This document shows, in pieces, positions 10,842 to 21,006 of a stretch of 27,168 nt of DNA (its first letter is position 1; the number at the start of each line of letters is the position of its first letter). The notes beneath the pieces are model-generated. The model searched no databases, had not been told where the DNA came from, and was given only the letters and a program-made list of their open reading frames with translations. The stretch spans positions 647 through 27,814 of the forward strand of contig JAAAKB020000003.1 of NCBI GenBank assembly GCA_010014835.2. The letters are read 5' to 3'. The position numbers were made by a program, and so were the translations under genes. This DNA is from Apostichopus leukothele (taxonomy: Eukaryota > Echinodermata > Holothuroidea > Aspidochirotida > Stichopodidae).

Positions 10842-10889
10842 TGTTGGGCGAATGATTCTACAGTTATGCAGCACTCATTATTCCATAAT
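9759..10889 (-). CDS. SMARCA4: SMARCA4 first coding exon (codons 1-361) with short 5' UTR
   Basis: Translation starts at the ATG at 10841-10839 (MSSRPPSNQ), which has A at -3. The open frame continues further upstream only from a non-ATG codon. A polypyrimidine/AG acceptor just before 10889 suggests that about 48 nt of 5' UTR belong to this exon; two tiny upstream ATGs lie in it, out of frame. The donor is AGG followed by GTGAGT (phase 0). The encoded region is almost entirely M, P, G, Q, S, N and H, with degenerate repeats such as GPMPNQ and GPSPxPMH, and so is probably disordered. It ends in [10 protein letters not shown], which corresponds to human BRG1 GYPQDNMHQM. In human BRG1 that point is about residue 65, so this N-terminus is roughly 285 residues longer. 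Confidence 0.93.
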
Positions 10890-12039
10890 CTGAAATGGAA
10901 AACCCAAAGAATTCAACAAAATAGCTCGATTACAGTTAAGATATTTAGACAATGCAATCTGAAACTATAGATAGCTGTTAACTAGTGACGAATGCCTCTT
11001 TCTTGTGATTGAAATGATGTGGTAAAATCAAACTTCCAGTCAAACTTTTCGTGATTGAATTTTACCCAAAATGATAAAATATCGAACCCAAATAACAAGT
11101 CGGTAAGACAATTAAATCAATAAAGCAAACACTTTACTAATACCAAAAGGACATGTTATTTTTCTGTGTGCACATTTGGTCTAAGGTGTTGCACACACTA
11201 CCCATACAAGAGAAATTACACACACATAGGCTACTGATAATATAGGCTGGACTTTCCTTTTCCAAAAAGGTAAAATTTTCAGTTCCGAAATATAATGCTT
11301 ACTTGGAAAAAGGAAAACCTAATTTCATATCCCTAGATATTTCGAGTCTCCAGACAAAATAGTTCAAGTTAACCGTGGCCATCAATCAGCACTTAACGTT
11401 CTGCTATATTGTGTGGCTTCAGTAGCGTTTAGTATGCCTAGCCTACACTGGTTCCTAATCATCAAATGTTTCGTGTTGATAAAAATAATTCTCTCTTTTG
11501 TCGTGTGTGCAATGCCAAATAATAAATTTATGTTGAATTTCCAACGATCCACAAAAAGCTTCATAAATAGCATTGAGTCCCAACACTTTTGTGGCGATCT
11601 ATGTTTCGCTATATTCATCCCACTAGCCTAGGCCTACTGCGTGCCAAACAACTTAGACAGTTAGAAACTTAGAGTTAGGCTAGGCCTAGTGTTCTTCAAC
11701 GCTTTCCAAACAACACAAATATGTAAAATATTTCAATAACAGTGTGAATGTTTAATTTAGGCCGAAACGAATTTCTAAGGCTTTCTGACGTTAGAAAGTT
11801 TGAGATTTGGAACGGTAAAATAGCCAAGAGGCTAGGCTACTTTCAGTTAACATTTACATGTAACGCTTGCTTTGTTTTAGGCCAAAGGCAAGATGACTCT
11901 TTGTTTCCCACAATCGAGACTGAAATTGAAAATAAAAGCCTTCTTTTCTGACAAATAAAACACGAAACGATTAATTGACCTTACTTAAAAATTAATTCTA
12001 AAAAACCAACCTCTTATCACAAAGATCAACAATGGTTCA
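10890..12039. other. Non-coding stretch upstream of SMARCA4 coding exon 1
   Basis: This is probably the first intron or 5' flank of SMARCA4. It is AT-rich, with no conserved coding sequence on either strand; the 60-80 codon open frames here match no family I recognise. In particular, no continuation of the SYDE RhoGAP domain is seen in it. Confidence 0.6.
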
Positions 12040-12400
12040 TCTCTGCTATAGGAAGACTCGCACAACTTGTTTTTGGTTTCTTTTTCCGTAAAAGCGGTGG
12101 TGTACTACAGATCCTTACCGTATATTCACAACGTACTATAGACCAGCCGTACATAAACTGTGTTTCACGACATGTCTGTACATTGGAACACTCACTGCAT
12201 GCATTATATATGCAGTGGCCATATATTCAGTACACGTTTTACACAATGCCCTGTTCAAGATGTGAAGACATGCGAGGGTAGTACACGTGAATCTAACGTC
12301 GGTTTTAGCTTTTACGTGCTTCTCCATTGCAACGCGGTTAACTTCATTCAAAATGAACGGGCAGTCATTTGCGAAATTCTTTAGCAGATGAGACAATTCT
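12040..12400 (-). promoter_or_regulatory. Candidate SMARCA4 promoter and 5' leader exon
   Basis: CpG density rises here relative to 10.9-12.0 kb, as expected near a transcription start. On the minus strand a donor-like GAATATACG/GTAAGG (junction at 12118/12119) could end a non-coding first exon and join the acceptor before 10889, giving an intron of about 1.2 kb. An 86-codon open frame on the minus strand (12136-12396) matches nothing known to me. The start site itself cannot be placed from sequence. Confidence 0.35.
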
Positions 12401-12412
12401 CGTAGGTTAAGT

Positions 12413-12563
12413 TTAAGTCAGCGGCGTAACGCCTATGGGCTCGGACGGGGCGAACCCAGGGGCCCCCGACCAAAGGGGGCCCCCGTTGCACTGATGTACA
12501 GAACTTAGAAGAGGGGTACCCTTTTTTTTCTTTTTTTTGAAACGGCACGTTTTCGTTGGAAAA
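12413..12563. repeat. GC-rich interspersed repeat fragment at contig edge
   Basis: The stretch carries GGCGTAACGCCTATGGGC, then GGGGCGAACCCAGGGG, facing C and G blocks (GGGGCCCCCGACC, AAAGGGGGCCCCC), and a T-rich tail. It resembles the GC-rich repeats common in marine invertebrate genomes; the family is not identified. It abuts the N run, which fits an assembly break at a repeat. The open frame that crosses it from the SYDE exon is an artefact of reading through the Ns. Confidence 0.55.
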
Positions 12564-12663
12564 NNNNNNNNNNNNNNNNNNNNNNNNNNNNNNNNNNNNN
12601 NNNNNNNNNNNNNNNNNNNNNNNNNNNNNNNNNNNNNNNNNNNNNNNNNNNNNNNNNNNNNNN
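12564..12663. other. Assembly gap, exactly 100 N
   Basis: One hundred consecutive Ns, the conventional placeholder for a gap of unknown length. Sequence left and right of it may be further apart than shown or may not be neighbours at all. Confidence 1.
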
Positions 12664-12665
12664 AC

Positions 12666-13548
12666 CCGCAGACTCTGTAGATACCTATAGAGTTCAGGCC
12701 TCTTAATTCAACCTCCTGCACACACTTCTGAACGATAAATGGAATGTTTTTTTCCCCACCCTCCCTCCTAACGACCACATCAATGTGGACCCCAAACACC
12801 CCCCTCCTGTCCAGCGACGGGACCCTCTTCAAGGTGGCGGATCTTTCTGTGAATGAAAGTGTTGCATAAAGTGTCCCTCTGGGATCTAATCTCAGGGCCA
12901 GGTTGTGTACCTCCTCCTTCGACCTCATCTGTGAGAAGAGGTTGCTAAACCTCACGGCAGTTCTGTAACAGAGTTTCTGTTTCATGTCCGAGTCTGATCC
13001 GTAACTGTAGATCATTAGACCTAAACAGTGGGACTGCTCCAAGTCAATTTCAAACTTTTCGTCCCAGCAGAACTCGTCGTGGCCGCAGATGGTGCACGTC
13101 TGGGCTTTGTGCACGCAGTCCACTTCCACGACACAATACAGGTCCCTCATCTCCTTCTTAGTGCTCATCTTACGGCCGCCGTGCAAGTGGAGGGTAAGAA
13201 TGCCGGAGAACGGTGAGGGGGACCTTGCCCGGGTGCCCACGTCCCCTTTGTATTTGATAAACTGAGTCGCGTCCACGTCTAAGGGTTTGTTCGACGATAT
13301 CCTACGGGACTTCTTCTTCTCCGGGGATGGCTTAGGAACGTACTTTTGGCCGACCGACTGGCTTGGATTGCTGCCTTTGCGGCCGATGAAGTTGGAGCGG
13401 TTTATCTTCGCTGACTGAGGCATCTTGAACAAGGAAAAATCTAAGGAGATACCGGCCATCTTCCTCCTGATTAAGCGCTGGTCGTCTCTTCTGGGAGACT
13501 GCGGAGATTCGCCGGGAATAGATGTCTGCCGCGTCATCTTTGGAATAT
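12666..13548 (-). CDS. SYDE: SYDE (synapse-defective / RhoGAP100F) exon: C2 domain and start of RhoGAP domain, partial gene
   Basis: SYDE proteins (C. elegans SYD-1, fly RhoGAP100F, vertebrate SYDE1/2) organise presynaptic sites and activate GTP hydrolysis by Rho-type GTPases. Numbered from the ATG at 13537, the exon encodes a basic, Ser-rich lead (1-110), a C2-like domain (about 111-230: GILTLHLHGG, RDLYCVVEVD, HKAQT, LALRLDPRGTLYATLSF), then the RhoGAP start (about 247-291: GVFGVHIDVVVRREG, IPFIVQKCVQEVELRG, GIYRVCG). R288 is the likely catalytic arginine finger; the Cys in YRVCG is typical of SYDE. The acceptor TCATCTTAATAG before 13548 suggests an internal exon, so this ATG may not be the true start. 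A phase-2 donor GT sits right against the gap (12665-12664). The remaining RhoGAP and the N-terminal exons were not found in the window. Confidence 0.87.
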
Positions 13549-13800
13549 CTATTAAGATGAGAGAGAATGAAGCTATTAAACTACATGGAATGGTAATACA
13601 GCTAGTGTACAGAGCTCTAGTGTACATAATAATAATACAACAATGTATAGTATATATTATACTCTTACAAACAAGGCCTGCTATTGAGAGAATGACATTA
13701 ATTGGTGTGCAGATGATGGATTCAAGTAACACAGACCAGGATCGAAACAGATATCCGCGACAAAAACGAACAGTCTTCTAAAGACTTTGGGTGGTAGAGT
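13549..13800. other. Non-coding, upstream of SYDE exon
   Basis: On the minus strand an open, hydrophobic reading runs upstream of the SYDE exon (to 13732). It lies behind a good splice acceptor, is AT-rich, and shows no SYDE similarity, so it is taken as intron. Confidence 0.55.
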
Positions 13801-13935
13801 GAAAAGGGAGGTGATCGACTGGAGGGGTCTGGGGCACACATAGTGTTAAAAAGTTACCAATTCACTCCAGACACGGTAGAACGAGAGTGCTGTGGAAGTG
13901 AGTTGATAAATAAGCCAGGAGCCAAGTGAATATCA
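13801..13935 (+). repeat. Inverted-family repeat, copy A (full)
   Basis: This copy aligns with copies B and C through a G-rich hairpin (GACTGGA, GGGG, TCTGG), GTTACC, TTCACTCCAGACACGGTA and GAGTGCT, and on through AGTGAATAT at its outer end. It differs at about a quarter of positions. Its donor-like site has decayed. It stands alone, with no inverted partner nearby, and points away from the SYDE exon. Confidence 0.75.
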
Positions 13936-14021
13936 TAGTTTCAAAACTTCAGAAAGTTATTGTAGGTTTGAAATAAGAAGTGGAAAGCGAAATGGAACTA
14001 GAGACTAGACTGTGAGTGTGT

Positions 14022-14220
14022 ATGTGTTCCATATTGAACACAGTGTATAAATTGTAAAAACAAAAGCCTGCACCTTAAAAGGCTTTGCGTTCGACATTGA
14101 ACACAATATAAACCTGCATCTTAAAGGGTTTTGTGTTCCACACTGAGCACAGGATATAATCTGTAATAAAACCCTGCACCTTAAAGGGATTTATGTTCCA
14201 CATTGAACACATAAATATGT
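14022..14220. repeat. Tandem repeat of about 46-64 bp units, each with a hairpin
   Basis: About three and a half units begin near 14023, 14086, 14132 and 14192. Each has TGTGTTC then about six bases then GAACACA (with changes), a perfect or near-perfect inverted repeat, and each full unit also has CCTGCACCTTAAAGG. Length differences come from the A/T-rich spacer. Confidence 0.85.
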
Positions 14221-15608
14221 CATACTGTGTCACACTGGATGTTAAAATGAGTGTGCAACATAAACACTATCTTTATGCTACAGTACTGTTCATTAAACTA
14301 CTGTACTTTATTTTACACTTTTAACACCATTGTTCAACACCAGAATTCTACATTACACAACGAGCCATTAGTCCAACTTCAATACATATCACTGGTGCTA
14401 TTACTATCTACAGCATGCTTCAGTCGAGAACTTTGTTTTGAGATAACAAGCCTCATTAACTGAAGTTCGTTTGTGGTACCCACGGTACACAGGACTTGTG
14501 TCAATATGTCAGAGTATAGCTCAGAGAACATTTTGTAGCGCTGTACAATTTATGATTACATTAATTTGAGATGATATAACCAGCCATACTGTTCTAAGGC
14601 CATTAGTCATTCACTGGGCACTTTGATATGGCAATTCATCGCCCATGATAGCAGAACTTAGAAGAATATGCATTGTCTCTAGATATAACTGTACTTTGAA
14701 GAACATGGTTTGGTGCATGCTACATTGTCCAGCTGGGAGCATTTAAGATATATCAAGAACGTTGACATTCACAAGGAATGCGCCGAACCATCCAAAAGTA
14801 CCCAAGAAGAACTGTAGGATTGTACAACTGTGCTAAACATTTTCCAGCCATGTAACTCTAAGTATGGGAAAGTGTATAGGTTGGAGACAGATGGAAACAG
14901 TAAGAAACTGAGCAATGCAAATTATGCAAAAGATTTAAAAATATATACTCCCAATGTATTACAGATGATCTAGAGATGCTGAAATCAACAAATAATGAAA
15001 ATTCTTTTTCTTTTTGTTTCAATCAGGTAATAAACACAATAATGCACAGGTGAGTTAATTGGTGACTATAAAGATCAAAATGTCTAATTCTATACTATAT
15101 ATATCCTGTTGTGTTAATCCACACACTTGGGGCAGGTAAACAATTGTTACTCAAGAGACATTACTATCAGAACAGAACTTGCCAGCTGCTGTATGCCTCA
15201 CCATTCACATAAACACCTTGCTCACACTGAATCGAAACTAATGTCTAAACGACTCTTCTGTACACACAGTTGTTGGTTTTATGTAACTATTAAATAAATG
15301 TCTTAGCCACTAATATTTACACAAGGTAAACCAATTAACATACAGTGATCTAGCTGAGAAATTGTAAGAACGAGTTAGAAAATAGTCCAAGATAGCTTTA
15401 CACAGAGATCTTAAGAACATACATTTTTCAAAACTGAAGGAATATGCATTTAATAAGCTTGGCACTTAACACAATTGCCTGTGCTAATGGGTAGCACAGG
15501 CTAACTACTGTACATTTTTTATCCTCTCTTGCCTTAATAGGGACTTTCCAAACTGAAGGATCAAGAATAACATATCTATTGGATGCTATTTCAGTACTCA
15601 AGCTAAAA
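14221..15608. other. Non-coding stretch, nothing recognised
   Basis: AT-rich sequence with no conserved protein on either strand; open frames are at most about 70 codons and lack family motifs. Could be intron of SYDE or intergenic. Confidence 0.6.
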
Positions 15609-16026
15609 GACACTGTAGGAGCCCTACAGTAATATAGTGATAATAGACACTGTACTAGGCTACAGTCATATAGTGATAATAGACACTGTACTATATGCTA
15701 CAATGATATAGTGATAATAGACACTCTATAGGCTCCAGTGATATAGTGATAAATAGCTACTGTACTAGGCTACAGTGATATAGTGATAATAGTCACTGTA
15801 CTAGGCTACAGTGATATAGTGATAATAGTCACTGTACTAGGCTACAGTGATATAGTGATAATAGACACTGTACTGTAGGCTACAGTGTGAAGTGAAAATA
15901 GACACTGTACTAGGCTACAGTGATATAGTGATAATAGACACTGTAGGCTACCAGTCATAGAGTGATTAAATAGACACTGTAGGCTATAATCATAGTGACA
16001 ATAGACACTGTAGGCTACAGTCATGA
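15609..16026. repeat. Minisatellite, about 12 units of about 36 bp
   Basis: The typical unit reads GACACTGTACTAGGCTACAG then TGATATAGTGATAATA. Central units are almost identical, while units at both ends diverge and change length (about 31-38 bp). Within most units ACTGTA and TACAGT form a perfect 6-bp inverted repeat around CTAGGC. No coding role is apparent. Confidence 0.95.
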
Positions 16027-17545
16027 CAGAGAGTCTCTAGCTCTTTTGATAACTTCTTGTAAGCAATAGAACTTTCCAATATGAATGAATATCTTCCATC
16101 TCTTTGACTTTATTCAACAGCATTCAGTACAATCACTACATGCCTACTGTACTGTAGCTGCTAAATACAGTCGGCTTAGTATGATCTTCCTCTCAAGTTT
16201 TTACCGTAGCGACGAGGATGGCGTGTAGCTGCTAACCATGATTTTAATTGGCAATCTACAGCAGTGAGGCTATATTTAGATCAGCTACTGTACCTTGCTC
16301 GCTGAGACTAGCATGCAAGATACAGGATGTGTCGGGAGGAGGCTTCAGAAGAGGTCTACAATTAAACGTGCAATATGTACTTCACGTCCATACAGCTAGA
16401 GGATTAAACATTATAAACCTTAGACAAAAATCTAACAAAATGTAGCTAAAATATTCTGACCAGCTCTGAATTAGAACAATTATGTTACTATAATGCTTTA
16501 TCTGATAAGATAATTAACCTAACATATGTATTTTCATCCAGGAAGCAACTGGCTAATACAGTAGTACCAGTTCCTTGAAATATATTATAGAGAACATGTA
16601 ATTGTAACAATTTGCATATTTACGATTTCAAGTTTTGAACATTGAACGATTACACCATGCATGCATCCTTTTAGTTACAGGTCTTGTAACATGTCACATG
16701 TTAAAGGGTTAAAGTTCGGACCGGAAAGCCAGTAATTGTTGCTAAATAAAAAGATTGTCAATGCGACATGCCCCTTCAAATGAATGTCTTAAGAACTATA
16801 TAAATATGTTAGAAGCTCCCACTGTTGGATACAGTATACTGTACATCTTCATACTGTATGCGACACAGATGATAAGAAGAGACTTGCAAACTTGTACATC
16901 ATACTTGCCCAACAGATACAGGAGATTCAAATTAAGCAAAAATGACGACATATTAAGTGCTAGTTGCTCAAAGGCAAGATTCTGAGGAAGCCAATATTAC
17001 AACAGTACAAGTCATTGTAATTGCTATAAGAGCAGGCATATTCACCTCTTAAATTATGTTGTGGGGGGAGACTAAATGTGGTTTTCAAGGGGAGCTTACA
17101 GAGATTACTGCACAATTTATGTGTTTTAATAACTTTCCAATAGTTTCAGCATGAAGGAAGGGATGTATTGCCCCAGGCTCTCAATATGTTTTTCAGAGAA
17201 TTTGTTTGTTAAATGGGTCGGTTGCATGCTGATTTTTCACTTCCTCAGCACACAAACAGCTTACAAAGTTTTAATACAAACTATGGGGATATTTAAGTGT
17301 TCAAAATTTTGTGTATGTATATGTTTGTACATGCACTAGCTGCAGTTTTGAACGTTTCTAAACATTATCGCATGTACTATGATGGTTCTTTGGTGCACAA
17401 AACTGTTCCACACCTAAGTTGCATATGTTTAGCAATTTGCACATTTTGCTTAGCAAATAGCAATGTGATAAATAGGATAAATTGTTCCCTGAAACTGTCC
17501 CAATCCCACGGGCCACGGCTTCAATAAATTCCAAAACTTAGTGGT
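16027..17545. other. Non-coding stretch, nothing recognised
   Basis: AT-rich, with short open frames only (up to 76 codons), none with recognisable motifs. No RNA gene or repeat boundary was identified. Confidence 0.55.
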
Positions 17546-17693
17546 TTGGATATTTACTAGTGACAAGCTTACCTGTCTCCCCACAACCTTAGCACGGTCC
17601 TTGTTCTACTGTGCCTAGAATGAACTAGTAACCTGTTATCACTGTGTGCCCTCTATGACTGGACCCCTCCTCCAGTCAATGCCCTTCCTCATG
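17546..17693 (-). repeat. Inverted-family repeat, copy B (left arm)
   Basis: Read on the minus strand it has GACTGGA / TCCAGTC around GGAGGGG, then GGTTACTAGTTCATTCTAGG, then GCTAAGGTTGTGGGGAGACA. It is followed by a perfect donor-like CAG/GTAAGC and ends near AGTAAATAT. It is the closest relative of copy C. Confidence 0.85.
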
Positions 17694-17766
17694 AGATCAT
17701 GTCCCTTGCCAAAGTGATTCCCTACCTGAAGACCAGGTGCAGTCTCACCTACCTTCACCAAGGAGA

Positions 17767-17852
17767 CTGCCCTCTTCAACTCCATACACGTTCATAAACT
17801 GTACCCCTGCTGCCCTCTTCAACTCCATAAATGTTCGTACACTGTACCCCTG
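17767..17852. repeat. 43-bp tandem duplication
   Basis: CTGCCCTCTTCAACTCCATA begins both units (17767-17809 and 17810-17852), and both end in CTGTACCCCTG. They differ at only a few positions, so the duplication is recent relative to the divergence of the flanking arms. Confidence 0.9.
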
Positions 17853-18295
17853 ACACTCAGTAACCCTACGTTCCTTCTTGTATTGTCCTCTGACACTCCC
17901 ACTATTAACCAATTTAAAGATAAACAAAGAGCGTCACCCCTCTTTCCCCTCTGGAAGGACACCACTGCTAACGCCACTGTTGTGAACACTCGGGGGGCGA
18001 CGTGGACAGACCGAGTGGTAATGCCCTGAACTGGTAGTCCCTTCCCTCGTAACAGATGGTCAGGTAACATTGATGTTTCTTGTGCACTGGTATGTGTAAG
18101 CATTTTTGAAGCCCACATGCCCAGCTTCCTGAGTAGCGGAATAATGAGTGCAGGGGTTTCCATACGGAAGTGTTTTGGAATCTGTTACCAATCTGAGAGG
18201 TTTCAGGTTAGGATGGAATGCCAAAATCGGTCTCTGTTTTGCATAGAAAGAATGAGGACCGAAAGAAAGTCCCGTCTCTCCGGAATCCTCTACGA

Positions 18296-18853
18296 CTATC
18301 TGCTTTTCCAACAAAGCTTGTATTCTCCCTCTAATGCTAATCTCTGTGGCCCATATGGGACCACAATCAGGACCTGCTGTGGTCCCGTCTCAGCACTCAT
18401 TGTCTCTCTCTGCTTCGAATCAGACCCCTCTCCTCCAGCCTCCCTCTGGTCTCCTGGGTTCCCAAAACCCTGCATCTCTAATGACACCTGCTGAGATCCA
18501 CTCCGTTCATGTCTGGGTTCCCATTCTCTTCCTTGCTTCGGTACGGACCTCCTCGTGACCACCAGTCGTGTCCTTACTTCTTTGCGTCCCCGTTGGGACT
18601 GGATTTGCAAGTTTGCAGGTTCCAGACGGCATTCAAGTCCCCTTCTATAGATATATACGTCCCGGTTGACGCTACTTAAAACTTTTGGTGACTGGGTCTG
18701 AGACGCTCTACGACCATCTCTCTCCGTCTCCAAATACCAAAAAACCATCCTACAGTAGGAAACCATTCCAATCGAAATAAGAAGAATATACATCCACACA
18801 AAATAGAATGATGTAGATACTAATTTGGGTAGTAGAATGAGAATGAAGGGCAT
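18296..18853 (-). CDS. Uncertain 185-codon open frame inside the inverted-repeat element
   Basis: An ATG-started frame with a hydrophobic beginning (MPFILILLPKL, then a Tyr/Phe/Ile-rich stretch), then a charged, Arg/Gln/Ser/Gly-rich tail. It starts within the conserved arm. Two further minus-strand open frames follow in other frames (18060-18314 and 17819-18163), with no obvious continuity. I recognise no domain. It might be an exon of an unknown gene, transposon cargo, or chance openness in G+C-richer DNA; the last is most likely. Confidence 0.15.
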   Translation of the reverse strand: MPFILILLPKLVSTSFYFVWMYILLISIGMVSYCRMVFWYLETERDGRRASQTQSPKVLSSVNRDVYIYRRGLECRLEPANLQIQSQRGRKEVRTRLVVTRRSVPKQGREWEPRHERSGSQQVSLEMQGFGNPGDQREAGGEGSDSKQRETMSAETGPQQVLIVVPYGPQRLALEGEYKLCWKSR

Positions 18854-18978
18854 TGACCAGAGGGGTCTGGTCAGAGAGTTCTCAAGGTGATAAAAGGTTA
18901 CCAGTTCATTCTAGACACGGTACAACAAGAGTGCTAAGATTGTGGGGAGACAGATAAGCGAGGAGTGAAGTAAATGTT
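18841..18978 (+). repeat. Inverted-family repeat, copy C (right arm)
   Basis: It carries GACCAGA / TCTGGTC around GGGG (18855-18872), TACC / GGTA (18899-18902 and 18919-18922) and TGCTAAGATTGTGGGGAGAC. The donor-like position reads CAGATAAGC, and the copy ends near AGTAAATG. Its order and spacing match copy B closely. Confidence 0.85.
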
Positions 18979-20200
18979 GTAATTGCTAATTCTATACTTA
19001 GAAGGTAATAGGCAACTTGTACGGTGAAGAGTATATTGTAGTTTGTTATCTATTAGTTAAGTGTTCAAAGACCTACTACTATAGACAGCCAAAGAGTAGC
19101 CTGAATTGAAACTAGACATCATACACTTTACTCACCTCAGAGGTTAGGATGTAGCAAAATACCTTTCTATCCATACATAGTAGTAGAAGGAAAAGATATC
19201 CTAAACTACTCCAGTTCTTTCCATCTAGTAAATCTATATTTTAACAAAGACAACCCTTGTATTAAAGGTAACCAGTGTTGGCTCCAAATGTTAGCATGCC
19301 GAGTGTACCATGATTTAAAAGAAGAAGTTTTAAAAACTACTTTCCAAGTTCTGACTCTTTAAACACACATATTGAACAGTGTTTGATATAGATAATTAAA
19401 TATCTCACTGAGGAGAAACATTTTGATTGCTGCAATAGAATACTTACGCTAAAATGTGAATCAGTGACCACTATTTAACTTTCTAGCATATTAATATAAT
19501 GAGCAATATATCCTACTAATGACCTTTACTATGCATATTATAATTTAACTCAATATGACAAAATTAATAATTTAATTGCTATGTACAGTGGGTTTGCAGT
19601 TTTTCATATATTTTACAATCTTTTATGATAATTTCAAACTGCCAAACTTGTGCCATAATTTACAACTTGAATATACAGTATGTGCAGGTACAAGTTGGTT
19701 CATAATTTAGGCAAAAGTTCTTTTACAATTTGTCCACATTGTTATGATATACTGTAAGAAGTACAAAATTTAGGAGTTGTTTGGAGCTAGCCAAAAGGCC
19801 CATTAGATGTTCAGTACATGACAAAATTATGCACTAAAAGCTATGTCCACATTGTAAAGAGACATGCTGTACATGCAACTGCATATATGTGAAGTGATTT
19901 ATGTGTGGTACATGTTTATACAAGTAAAATGTACATGGACCAAGGATGTAAGTTATTTATTATTATTTATTTATTTTTATTAAATGTAACTTTCACGCAC
20001 ACCAGTTTAAATGTACCATATATCAGTTAACATGTACATATATAAGTGTAAAACTTATCACTGTACATACAACGTAAATTCAGTTCATATGTTCATATGT
20101 ATGCAATTGTTCATATGTATGCAATTATTTTTGTAATTTTTAGGATGCAATATTTTTAGGCTGTATTATTTTTATGCTGGTTTAATATTAAGTTGTTATC
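18979..20200. other. Non-coding stretch, AT-rich
   Basis: No gene or RNA was recognised. It contains ATTT-rich low complexity (about 19954-19983) and two copies of GTTCATATGTATGCAATT (about 20091-20126). Confidence 0.6.
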
Positions 20201-20204
20201 ATTT

Positions 20205-20278
20205 ATGCGATTTTGTGAAGTGCTTTGAGATCATTCTTTGATGTAAAGCGCTATATAAGAATAAATTATTATCATTAT
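20205..20278 (+). mobile_element. LINE (L2/CR1-like) or LINE-tailed SINE 3' end
   Basis: GTGAAGTGCTTTGAGATCAT, then GTAAAGCGCTATATAAGAAT and a TTATTATCATTAT tail. This is the recognisable 3' end shared by many L2/CR1-group LINEs and their SINE partners. The body of the element is not evident upstream, as expected for 5'-truncated copies. Confidence 0.7.
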
Positions 20279-21006
20279 GCACAGTTTTACAAGTATCACT
20301 TGACAATACACAGACACACAGTACTGAATACAGTATCTCTGATCTCTTCATACATCATCCTATTTAATGTGAGCCTCTCTCTTGGCGTTCCATAGTGCTA
20401 GTAACTGCACACACGTGTGAAGTATTACTACTGTTCAGGGATATAGACATAGTAGGCGGCCTACACCATAGCTGCAGCTTTGTCAGTTCTAATTACCTCG
20501 TCTCCACTTTACTATCCAGTAGCACTGCTGTATGTAAGCATCAACACTGCTGGATGCCGCCAACCCCCTACTGCAGTGAGAAATTTTCAATCTCAACTAA
20601 CTTACTGTTCAAAACATATTCCGGAATGCATGTATACATGTGTCAATAGCATACAGTATGTCTTTATCAAGTAGTTATCAGCAGTAAGATTAGTTGGAAG
20701 TTACAGACCTTTGTGTAAATTGGCCTACTGTACAGTATATATGTATCCCAAGTTTTGCTTCCTTAACTTTTGAATTGAATTTTCAGAATAAGTAGCTGCA
20801 TCAATGGAAGTATTAACCATGGCATTGCCATTCAGTCAATTAATGCACATTTAGGCTAATTACACTGCTACACTTAATGAATTTAATCAATATGCAGGAT
20901 TTGAAGGCGATGCTAAGTATACGGTTCCAGTACTGCAATGCTTTTCAACACATTTCAGTGTAAAATTGTACGTGTCTCACACAACTTATCTTCATCTTAG
21001 TCCTCA

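Larger units (their letters stand above)
17546..18978. mobile_element. Candidate terminal-inverted-repeat element, about 1.43 kb
   Basis: Two copies of the same about 140-bp repeat face each other: 17546-17693 (minus) and 18841-18978 (plus). The roughly 1.15 kb between them is visibly richer in G+C and pyrimidine runs than the flanks. That layout suggests a non-autonomous DNA transposon, though no transposase motif was seen and no clear target-site duplication was found. The interior holds minus-strand open frames in different frames and a 43-bp tandem duplication. An alternative is two separate insertions of a short repeat around unrelated sequence. Confidence 0.5.

Noticed and set aside
12413-12563. 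SYDE reading frame continuing across the N run
   Set aside because: The frame through Ns has no meaning, and the sequence beyond is a repeat fragment with no RhoGAP similarity.
13549-13732. Hydrophobic N-terminal extension of the SYDE exon, looking like membrane segments
   Set aside because: It is AT-rich sequence upstream of a good splice acceptor, has no SYDE counterpart, and is most simply intron.
14022-14220. Array considered as a CRISPR-like structure
   Set aside because: The repeats are imperfect, spacers are similar to each other, and the genome is clearly animal.
17745-18494. Several open frames on both strands in the 17.7-18.5 kb block
   Set aside because: They overlap in different frames, change frame without splice sites, and show no domain; G+C-richer composition explains the lack of stops.
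18117-18494. 125-codon plus-strand open frame
   Set aside because: No recognisable motif, and it overlaps longer minus-strand frames in the candidate mobile element.
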